The notes below the pieces were generated by a model, which saw only the letters and a list, made by a program, of their open reading frames with translations, searched no databases and was not told where the DNA came from. DNA of 12,019 nucleotides, taken from DASSLY01 sp035689185 (GTDB taxonomy: Bacteria; Actinomycetota; Actinomycetes; Actinomycetales; Dermatophilaceae). Shown here in pieces: positions 6,951 to 12,019 of this stretch (position 1 is its first letter; every line of letters begins with the position of its first letter). The position numbers and the translations under genes are program-made. The DNA is taken from assembly GCA_035689185.1 (NCBI GenBank), contig DASSLY010000120.1, positions 1 through 12,019 of the forward strand, in the 5' to 3' direction.

Positions 6951-7139
6951 TCAGCTGGAGGTCGGCGGCGCGGTCGGCAGGTCGGTCGAACCGCTCTCCT
7001 CCGCCGACCCGGAGCCGGAGCCGGAGCCGGATCCGGAGCCGCTGTCGCGAGTGTCCGCGCCGGAGTCGGTGCAGCCGGCCAGGACCAGGGTCAGGGCTGC
7101 CGCCGCGGCGGCGAGGGACAGGGTGAGCTTGCGCGTCAT
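6951..7139 (-). CDS. Small Ser/Gly-repeat lipoprotein
   Basis: A 62-residue secreted lipoprotein. The N-terminus MTRKLTLSLAAAAAALTLVL leads to lipobox LAGC with Cys23 as the lipidation site. The mature part is only about 40 residues: TDSGADTRD, a Ser-Gly repeat (about residues 33-45), then AEESGSTDLPTAPPTSS. It has no folded domain, is rich in Ser, Thr and Pro, and is acidic. The start is supported by AAAGGAAA upstream and by an ATGA overlap with the stop of the glycosyltransferase gene, so the two are probably translationally coupled. I recognise no family. The composition suits a surface tether or an O-glycosylation acceptor, but that is inference from composition and context. Many short actinobacterial lipoproteins look similar. 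Confidence 0.82.
   Translation of the reverse strand: MTRKLTLSLAAAAAALTLVLAGCTDSGADTRDSGSGSGSGSGSGSAEESGSTDLPTAPPTSS
7011..7040. repeat. Hexamer tandem repeat coding Ser-Gly
   Basis: Five hexamers, four GGAGCC and one GGATCC (the fourth), lie inside the small lipoprotein gene and encode its Gly-Ser run on the minus strand. Such arrays change length by slippage without breaking the frame, so the linker is likely to vary between strains. Confidence 0.9.
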
Positions 7140-8569
7140 ACCAGGGTTTCCTTTCGAGGGTTTGGTGCCGGGGTCTGGATGTCCAGCGGGCCGGGCCGGG
7201 TCAGCCGGAGCGCCAACACGCAGGAGGCGAGCAGCAGACCGGCCCAGGCCAGGTGCCCGGGCAGGAAGTCCGCGTCGCGGTAGTCCGGGGTGATCGCCCG
7301 CATCGCCTGGTACACCGGCGACGGCACCCGGTCGAAGGCGTAGACCCAGGTGAGATCCCCCCGGCGGCCGGCCCAGAGCAACGCGGCCAGGTTCAGCGCA
7401 CCGGCCAGGGCGAGCGCGGCCAGGCCGGTGGCATATCGGCGCAGCGCCACCATCAAGACGAGCACGGCGAGCGGCAGCACCACGACGACCTGCCGTCCGG
7501 GCCACCAGTAGCCGTGCATGGTCAGCGCCACCCACACCGCGGTGGCCCAGCCGGCCAGCAACGGGCCGGCCAGCAGCCACACCAGCCGCTGATCCGCACG
7601 CAACCGCCAGAGCAGCACCGACAGTGCCGCCGGGAGCGCCAGGTAGGCCGGCTGCCAGGGCACCAGGCCGAAGTGGTCGTCGACGAGAAGCCCCACCAGT
7701 CGCAGGCTGCGGCCGACATAGTCCGGGTCCACGCCGACGACGCTAAGCTCCCCCGACGCCTGGAAGTGGTCGCCGGTCGCGTAGGGCGTCCAGCCGCCGT
7801 AGATCAGCCGGTGCCCGGCCAGCCACAGCGCCGCCGACCCGGCCAGGGCCAGCCCGGCCCGGCGTAGCGCCGGGCCGGCCGCGTGGCCGCCCGCCGATCC
7901 GCCCGCGTGCCCGGGTCCGCGGGCGACCACGAGAGCGCCTACGGCCAGGGCCGCGCCGACCAGGGCGTACTTCGCCCCCAGCCAGGCCAGCGCGGTCAGC
8001 GCCGCAACCGCCGCCGCAAGGTGCCGACCGGTTGGCCGCGGCGCCGATAGCGCGGCCACCGCCACCAGCACCGCCAGCGCCGCCGGAAGCTCCGGGTAGA
8101 CCTGCTGCGCGTACACCGCCAACGGCGGCGACCCGAACGCCAGCGCGGCCCCCGCCGCGCCGACGGCCGGCGGCAGCGCGAAGCGGCGAACCGCGAGGAA
8201 GGCCAGCAGGCCGGCGGCAACCGCGGCCATCGCCGCCATCGTCAGCTTCGCGCCCACCCAGCCGAACAGCCCCATCGGAGCGGCCAGCAACAGCGGCAGC
8301 AGCGGGTCGTGCGGGGAGACCTGCCGGCCGTCCGGCAGCACCCGCGTCTGCACCGGCAGCTGCGCCTGGTGGAAGTCCCGCCAGCGCCCGGCGCTGAGCT
8401 CGTCGGCGATGTCCAGGTCGTGGTCCTCCCACAGCGACAGGGCGGTGAGCAGGTACTGCGGCTCGTCGACCGAGGCGCTGCCCCCGTAGGTCGACCGCAC
8501 CCCGATCCCGAGGACTCCGGCCGCGAGCGCCACGACGGCCGGGACGAGCACCCACCAGCGAGCCCTCAT
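7136..8569 (-). CDS. GT-C type membrane glycosyltransferase (GT39/GT83-like)
   Basis: A polytopic protein of 477 residues with about ten or more membrane helices. After a first helix (about 5-24), the outer loop carries SVDEPQYLLTALSLW, with an acidic pair Asp35-Glu36. It is followed by DHDLDI and then SPHDPLLPLLLAAPMGLFG (85-103). An acidic pair in the first outer loop followed by such a motif is typical of GT-C enzymes, which take a sugar from a polyprenyl-phosphate donor and add it to protein, lipid or glycan on the outer face of the membrane. Donor and acceptor cannot be read from sequence. The start overlaps the epimerase stop and the end overlaps the lipoprotein start, each by four bases, so the three form one transcription unit. 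Confidence 0.85.
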   Translation of the reverse strand: MRARWWVLVPAVVALAAGVLGIGVRSTYGGSASVDEPQYLLTALSLWEDHDLDIADELSAGRWRDFHQAQLPVQTRVLPDGRQVSPHDPLLPLLLAAPMGLFGWVGAKLTMAAMAAVAAGLLAFLAVRRFALPPAVGAAGAALAFGSPPLAVYAQQVYPELPAALAVLVAVAALSAPRPTGRHLAAAVAALTALAWLGAKYALVGAALAVGALVVARGPGHAGGSAGGHAAGPALRRAGLALAGSAALWLAGHRLIYGGWTPYATGDHFQASGELSVVGVDPDYVGRSLRLVGLLVDDHFGLVPWQPAYLALPAALSVLLWRLRADQRLVWLLAGPLLAGWATAVWVALTMHGYWWPGRQVVVVLPLAVLVLMVALRRYATGLAALALAGALNLAALLWAGRRGDLTWVYAFDRVPSPVYQAMRAITPDYRDADFLPGHLAWAGLLLASCVLALRLTRPGPLDIQTPAPNPRKETLV

Positions 8570-9489
8570 CCGCCCGACCCCGCCAAGACGCTAGCGGCCC
8601 CCGCCCCCACCCCGGCGCGCACCGCGGCCACCAGATCGGTCCGCGGAGCCCAGCCCAGCCACGCCCGCAGCCGGGCGGTGTCCGCCCAGGTGTCCGCGAC
8701 CTCCCGGGCCGGGGCCGGCCGCACGTCCAACCGGTGCGGCAGCCCCACGGCGTCCGCGACGGCGGCGAGCAGGTCGGCCAGCGTCCGCGGCCGGCCGGTG
8801 CCGAGGTTGACCGTGCCGGTCACCCCGCGCTGCACCAGCCCCCGTATGCCGCGCACAGCCTCGGACACGCACGTCAGGTCCCTGGTCCGGTCCAGCGAGC
8901 CGTAGACGACGACGGGCCGGCCGGCCCGGATCGCCGATGCCCACCGCGACACCGCCATGTCCGGGCGCTGGCCCGCGCCCACCAGGGTGAACGGGCGGAC
9001 CACGAGCACCCGGCCGCCGCCGGCCCGGGCGGCGCACACGTCCTCCACGGCGACCTTGCTGCGCGCGTACCCGCCCTGGGGCGCCAGCCTGTCGTCCTCC
9101 CGGCAGGCCCGCCCGGCCGAACCGCCGTACACCGAGGACGAGGACAGCACCACCAGCTGGGTGTCCCGTGGCGTCAGCTCGCAGACCAGCCGGGTGGCCT
9201 GCACGTTGTCCCGGTCCCGCCGGACAGCCACGTCCGGGCCGCCGTCGCGAACCCCGGGGGACCCGGCCAGGTGCACGACGGCCTCGGCCACCCTGAATGC
9301 GGCGGCGAGCCGCGCCCGCTGCCGAGGGTCGAGCAGGTCGGCGCGATGCTCCTGCACCCCTGGCAGGCCCCGGGTGCATGCCGGCAGCGGCCGGCGGTCC
9401 ACCGCGACCACCCGCGCCCCGCTCGCGCAAAGCTGCCGCAGCAGCGCGGTCCCCACGAAGCCGGCGGCCCCGGTGACGGCGATCGTCAT
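8566..9489 (-). CDS. NAD-dependent epimerase/dehydratase (extended SDR)
   Basis: A protein of 307 residues of the sugar-nucleotide epimerase type. The Rossmann motif is TGAAGFVG (GxxGxxG at Gly7, Gly10, Gly13), Asp31 ends the second strand (VVAVD) and probably contacts the NAD ribose, and VVHLAG is at 71-76. The catalytic set is a serine run LSSSSVYGG (115-123) with Tyr141 and Lys145 in YARSK. The C-terminal substrate region includes NLGTGRPRTLADLLAAVADA (228-247). It probably interconverts a nucleotide sugar used by the neighbouring glycosyltransferases; the exact sugar is unknown. I chose ATG 9489 because the Rossmann strand starts at once and AGGGG lies ten bases upstream. It heads the leftward unit and shares a 50-base divergent promoter region and iron box with the flippase-GT2 gene. 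Confidence 0.9.
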   Translation of the reverse strand: MTIAVTGAAGFVGTALLRQLCASGARVVAVDRRPLPACTRGLPGVQEHRADLLDPRQRARLAAAFRVAEAVVHLAGSPGVRDGGPDVAVRRDRDNVQATRLVCELTPRDTQLVVLSSSSVYGGSAGRACREDDRLAPQGGYARSKVAVEDVCAARAGGGRVLVVRPFTLVGAGQRPDMAVSRWASAIRAGRPVVVYGSLDRTRDLTCVSEAVRGIRGLVQRGVTGTVNLGTGRPRTLADLLAAVADAVGLPHRLDVRPAPAREVADTWADTARLRAWLGWAPRTDLVAAVRAGVGAGAASVLAGSGG

Positions 9490-9516
9490 GGCGGCGCATC
9501 CCCTTTCTGCTGCAAC

Positions 9517-9535
9517 AAAGGCAAGGCTACCCTTA
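9517..9535. promoter_or_regulatory. DtxR/IdeR-like iron box in the divergent gap
   Basis: AAAGGCAAGGCTACCCTTA matches the DtxR/IdeR consensus at 13 of 19 positions by eye, and matches the fbpA box at 15 of 19. The shared bases include AAGG, AAG, CT and CCCTTA at the same spacing. It lies in the 50-base gap between two divergent genes: it ends four bases before the flippase-GT2 ATG and starts 27 bases upstream of the epimerase ATG. A repressor bound here could cover both promoters. Binding is inferred. Confidence 0.65.
9528..9533 (+). promoter_or_regulatory. Putative -10 element of the flippase-GT2 gene (leaderless)
   Basis: TACCCT fits the TANNNT pattern. It ends six bases before the A of ATG 9540, so a transcript would begin at the start codon. 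No Shine-Dalgarno is present, which agrees. The element lies inside the iron box, so a bound repressor would block it directly. Confidence 0.45.
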
Positions 9536-9539
9536 CCGC

Positions 9540-11264
9540 ATGCTCCGCGATGCCCCGGTCGCCCTCCCTCCCCTGGTGGCGCGTGTCGCCTCGGTCGCGC
9601 TCGGCACCGGCCTGCTGGTCGCCGCGGTCGCCTACCTGCGCGACGCCGTGCACCTGGCCGCGCTGGCCGACGGCACCCGGGCCCTGCTCGACGCGCCGGG
9701 GCCGGTGGCGGCCGCGCTGGCGGCATACGGGGTCGCGTTCCTGCTGCGAGCGGGGCTGTGGGTGCAGGTGATGCCGGCCCTGCCGCTGCGCCAGGCGTGG
9801 GCGGCGCTGCACGTCTCGCTGCTCGGGAACCATGTGCTGCCGTTGCGGCTCGGGGAGGCGCTGCGGGTCACCAGCGTGCTGCGACGGACCTCCCTGCCAG
9901 CGGGGCCCGTCCTCGCCTCGGCCGTGACGCTGCGGGTGGCGGACCTGCTGGCCGTGCTGGTGCTGGCACTGGTGGCCGCCCCGCACGTGCTGCTGACGCT
10001 GGGCGGCGGCGTCGTCTGGACCGGGCTGGTGCTAGCAGCGGCCGCGCTGGCCGCAGGGCTCCTCGCGGTCGCCCGGATGCCGGGCCTGCGGCTGCCCGGA
10101 CCGCGGGTGGGGGCCTTCTCGGTGCTGGCCTGGTGCCTGGAGGCGGCCGTCCTGCTGGCCGTCGCGGACGCATCCGGCGCCGACATCTCGGTCCTGGACG
10201 CGGTCGCCGTCACCGCGGTCACCATCGCCGTGCAGGCGGTCGCGCTCACCCCGGGCGGCTTCGGCACCTACGAGGCCGCCGCCACCGCGGCCCTGGTCAG
10301 CCTGGGGGTGCAACCCGGACGCGCCTTCGCCGTCGCGCTGCTCACCCATGCGCTCAAGACCGGGTACGCCCTGGCCGCCGGGCTGCTCGCGCTGGCCTGG
10401 CCCAGCCCCACGTATGCCGGCCGGTTCCGGCTGCCCCGCCGGCTGCCGGAGCCGGTCGCCCGGCCGGTCGACGGGCCGGTCGACGGGCCGGTCGACGGGC
10501 ACGCCCCGGTCGTCGTCGTCGTGCCCGTCCTGGACGAGGAGGCGACCATCGGGCAGGTGGTCACGGGACTGCCGCGCGAGGTGGAGGGACGCGCCGTCCG
10601 GGTGCTGGTGATCGACGACGGGAGCAGCGACGGGTCAGCGACGGTCGCGGCCTCGGCCGGCGCCACGGTGCTGCGCCAGCCGGTCACCACCGGGCTCGGC
10701 GCCGCCCTGCGCCGGGGTCTGGCCGAGGCGAGCGCGCTGGCCCCGGCCGCCGTGGTGTACCTGGACGGCGACCTGGAGTACGACCCGGGCGAGCTGGCCA
10801 AGCTGGCGCGGCCGGTCCTGCGTGGCGAGGCCGACTACGTCGTCGGGTCGCGGTTCGCCGGGTCCATCGGCACCATGCACGCCTGCCGGCGCGCGGGGAA
10901 CCTGCTGCTCACCGCCTGGGTCCGGTGGATGACCCGGCGGCCCGACCTCACCGACGGGCAGAGCGGCTACCGGGCGTTCTCACCGGCTGCGGCGGCCGAC
11001 GCCGAGATCGTGCACGACTACAACTACGCCCAGGTGCTGACGCTGGACCTGCTGGGCAAGGGCTACGTCTATGCGGAGGTGCCGATCAGCTACACGTTCC
11101 GCACCACCGGAGACTCGTTCGTCCGGCTCGGCAGCTACTTGCGCAAGGTCGTCCCGGCGGTGCACCGGGAGCTGAACGGCGGCGGGGGCCGGCCACTGGT
11201 GCCCGGCGACGCGGGGCGGGGCCGTCGGGCTGGGCCGGTCGCCGAGGGCGCGATCCCCTCCTAA
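9540..11264 (+). CDS. Flippase-like membrane domain fused to GT2 polyprenyl-phosphate glycosyltransferase
   Basis: A fusion protein of 574 residues. Residues 1 to about 290 are an integral-membrane domain of the UPF0104/LPG-synthase-TM flippase-like type, with its hallmarks GNHVLPLRLGEALR (96-109) and PGGFGTYEAA (238-247). A Pro/Asp/Gly linker with a PVDG triple repeat (309-320) leads to a GT2 domain (about 322-548) like dolichyl-phosphate mannose synthase. Its motifs are VVPVLDEEATI (327-337), VIDDGSSDGSA (357-367), the metal site YLDGDLEYDP (407-416), VVGSRF (434-439), TDGQSGYRAF (471-480) and VPISYTFRTTGDSFV (514-528). Such GT2 enzymes load a sugar onto polyprenyl phosphate, and the fused membrane part may help move it across. 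No Shine-Dalgarno is present; the start is probably leaderless. The C-terminal 25 residues are low complexity. Confidence 0.92.
   Translation: MLRDAPVALPPLVARVASVALGTGLLVAAVAYLRDAVHLAALADGTRALLDAPGPVAAALAAYGVAFLLRAGLWVQVMPALPLRQAWAALHVSLLGNHVLPLRLGEALRVTSVLRRTSLPAGPVLASAVTLRVADLLAVLVLALVAAPHVLLTLGGGVVWTGLVLAAAALAAGLLAVARMPGLRLPGPRVGAFSVLAWCLEAAVLLAVADASGADISVLDAVAVTAVTIAVQAVALTPGGFGTYEAAATAALVSLGVQPGRAFAVALLTHALKTGYALAAGLLALAWPSPTYAGRFRLPRRLPEPVARPVDGPVDGPVDGHAPVVVVVPVLDEEATIGQVVTGLPREVEGRAVRVLVIDDGSSDGSATVAASAGATVLRQPVTTGLGAALRRGLAEASALAPAAVVYLDGDLEYDPGELAKLARPVLRGEADYVVGSRFAGSIGTMHACRRAGNLLLTAWVRWMTRRPDLTDGQSGYRAFSPAAAADAEIVHDYNYAQVLTLDLLGKGYVYAEVPISYTFRTTGDSFVRLGSYLRKVVPAVHRELNGGGGRPLVPGDAGRGRRAGPVAEGAIPS
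10462..10497. repeat. Three perfect 12-bp tandem repeats coding the linker
   Basis: Three exact copies of GGCCGGTCGACG (10462, 10474, 10486) encode the PVDG-PVDG-PVDG linker between the membrane and GT2 domains. Perfect identity at every codon position points to recent duplication rather than selection on protein sequence. The frame is kept. Confidence 0.95.
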
Positions 11265-11275
11265 CCCACCGGTCT

Positions 11276-11291
11276 GGCCCTTCCCTGGGCC
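11276..11291 (+). terminator. Weak GC hairpin after the flippase-GT2 gene
   Basis: GGCCC (11276-11280) pairs with GGGCC (11287-11291) around a six-base loop, starting 11 bases after the TAA. There is no T-tract, so it could help Rho-dependent or factor-assisted ending at best. Confidence 0.25.
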
Positions 11292-11311
11292 CTGTGCTGG
11301 CCCTCCCTGGC

Positions 11312-11339
11312 CCGGTCCGAGCCCACCGGTCCGAGCCCA
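11312..11339. repeat. Two perfect 14-bp tandem repeats
   Basis: CCGGTCCGAGCCCA occurs twice in a row in the convergent gap between the flippase-GT2 gene and the small membrane-protein gene. The surrounding sequence (11268-11355) is made of related CCCACCGG and CTGGCCC words. I see no function. Confidence 0.85.
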
Positions 11340-11366
11340 CCGGGCCCAACTCACCGGAGGGGTGCG

Positions 11367-11585
11367 TCACGCCGCGTGGCGCAGGCCCCCGCCGTGATGG
11401 CGCACGCCGGCGGTCACGGCGCTGCGGGCAGCCGCCGGCCGGGCCACGCCGGCGCGCCCGGCAGCGTGGGGTGCCGCTTCCGCGTGCTCGGGATTCAGCA
11501 TCGCGCGACCCCGCAGCACGACGGCGAGGCCGGCGCAGGCCAGGACGGAGAGGGTGACCCAACCCAGCAGGATCAGCAGGAGCAC
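11367..11585 (-). CDS. Small single-helix membrane protein, hypothetical
   Basis: A 72-residue protein with one N-terminal membrane helix (MLLLILLGWVTLSVLACAGL and following VVL, residues 1-23), then RGRAMLNPEHAEAAPHAAGR and a Gly/Ala/Arg/His-rich tail. The start is GTG 11585, preceded on the minus strand by GAGAGG with eight bases of spacing, which supports translation. The RGR after the helix predicts the C-terminus inside the cell. I recognise no family, and the low-complexity tail makes its exact end less certain. It has a 165-base upstream region, less GC-rich than its surroundings, that may hold its promoter. It is convergent with the flippase-GT2 gene, and no operon partner is visible. 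Confidence 0.6.
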   Translation of the reverse strand: MLLLILLGWVTLSVLACAGLAVVLRGRAMLNPEHAEAAPHAAGRAGVARPAAARSAVTAGVRHHGGGLRHAA

Positions 11586-11720
11586 AGCAGTTGCCTCTCT
11601 TCTCGGCGACGTCCGCGTTTCGCGACCCGGCTACCCGGCGCGGCGGTTGACGTCTACCTAACGAAGTCTGAGCCGGATAGTTACGCAAAGCGGTGTTTCG
11701 CCCGTTTCGTGGCCGGATAA

Positions 11721-11735
11721 CCGATGCGGCATCGG
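11721..11735 (-). terminator. Hairpin after the FAD oxidoreductase gene
   Basis: CCGATGCGGCATCGG is a perfect palindrome (7-bp arms, one central base; as RNA a 6-bp stem with a 3-base loop) starting 15 bases past the minus-strand TGA at 11751. Only TTA follows, so it is a weak intrinsic terminator. It could instead be an operator for the small membrane-protein gene. GCCGGATA occurs twice nearby (11672 and 11712). Confidence 0.4.
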
Positions 11736-11750
11736 CCGAACGGATGAGCC

Positions 11751-12019
11751 TCAGTCCTCCACCCGATGCCCGGCGAAGCGGGCCAGCGCCGCCGCCCACG
11801 CCTGGTCGTCGAAGCTCCTGTCGGCGCGCACGCAGTCCACCGCCTCGTACCCCTCCAGCATCGCGTGGTGGCTGTTGTCGTGGGCGAACAGGCCCAGCCG
11901 CCCGAAGCTCACCACCCCGGGGACCCCGGCGGTGGCGGCCAGCCGCTGCCGGTAGCCGAGGTCGAAGACCGGGTACACCGCGGGCAGCCGGACCACCGTC
12001 GACCCGGTCAGCCGCACCG
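11751..12019 (-). CDS. FAD-dependent oxidoreductase (amine oxidase/HemY-like), 3' end only
   Basis: Only the last 88 or so residues are inside the window; the 5' part lies beyond 12019. The visible block VYPVFDLGYRQRLAATAG, then VVSFGRLGLFAHDNSHHAML followed by EGYEAVDCV, matches the C-terminal end of protoporphyrinogen-oxidase/amine-oxidase-like flavoproteins. In these, a GR.GLF..N..H motif sits near the flavin before the final helix. The full gene would usually encode about 400-450 residues. The valine codon at 12017 could be read as a GTG start, but the domain is clearly cut, so I treat the gene as partial. Substrate unknown. A short hairpin follows its stop. Confidence 0.75.
   Translation of the reverse strand, partial: VRLTGSTVVRLPAVYPVFDLGYRQRLAATAGVPGVVSFGRLGLFAHDNSHHAMLEGYEAVDCVRADRSFDDQAWAAALARFAGHRVED

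Noticed and set aside
8957..11557. Very long plus-strand open frame of 866 codons
   Set aside because: It crosses the divergent promoter and lies in the wrong frame of the flippase-GT2 gene; its composition (Arg, Gly, Ala, Pro) is typical of shadow frames in GC-rich DNA.
11644..11662. Third possible iron box (minus strand TTAGGTAGACGTCAACCGC)
   Set aside because: It has an exact TTAGGT half-site but matches the 19-bp consensus at only about nine positions and is not palindromic.

Overview
The window is very GC-rich, its genes end mostly in G or C at third codon positions, genes often overlap by four bases (ATGA), and at least two promoters look leaderless. This points to a high-GC actinomycete (Actinomycetota). 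Micrococcales (Intrasporangiaceae-like) is my best guess, but the sequence alone does not prove the family. It looks like ordinary chromosome: no transposase, phage gene, CRISPR array or rRNA is visible.

Left part (1-2102): a tRNA-Gly(CCC), an SRPBCC-fold protein, then on the minus strand a CorA-like divalent-cation channel followed by a small Rho-N/SAP-like protein. The SRPBCC gene and the small gene converge with only three bases between them.

Intergenic block (2103-2482): about 380 bases without a convincing gene, but highly structured. Five 15-bp tandem repeats are followed by a 27-bp imperfect inverted repeat (stem-loop), six 12-bp tandem repeats, a 19-bp DtxR/IdeR-like iron box and a strong ribosome binding site.

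Iron import operon (2483-6116, plus strand): a ferric-binding lipoprotein, a two-domain permease and an ATPase form a complete FbpABC-type Fe(III) importer. The permease start is unclear and may be a CTG overlapping the fbpA stop codon.

Envelope-sugar module (6056-11264): a divergent pair of units reads away from a 50-bp gap that carries a second DtxR/IdeR-like box. Leftward run a sugar-nucleotide epimerase, a GT-C membrane glycosyltransferase and a tiny Ser/Gly-repeat lipoprotein, joined by ATGA overlaps, then a two-domain VOC protein. Rightward runs one large protein fusing a flippase-like membrane domain to a dolichyl-phosphate-mannose-synthase-like GT2 domain. The two iron boxes match at 15 of 19 positions, so I infer that iron import and this glycosylation module share an iron-responsive repressor. 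The module has the parts needed to make, flip and transfer a lipid-linked sugar, with the Ser/Thr-rich lipoprotein as a possible acceptor.

Right edge (11265-12019): a convergent gap with short repeats, a small one-helix membrane protein, and the 3' end of an FAD-dependent oxidoreductase running off the window.
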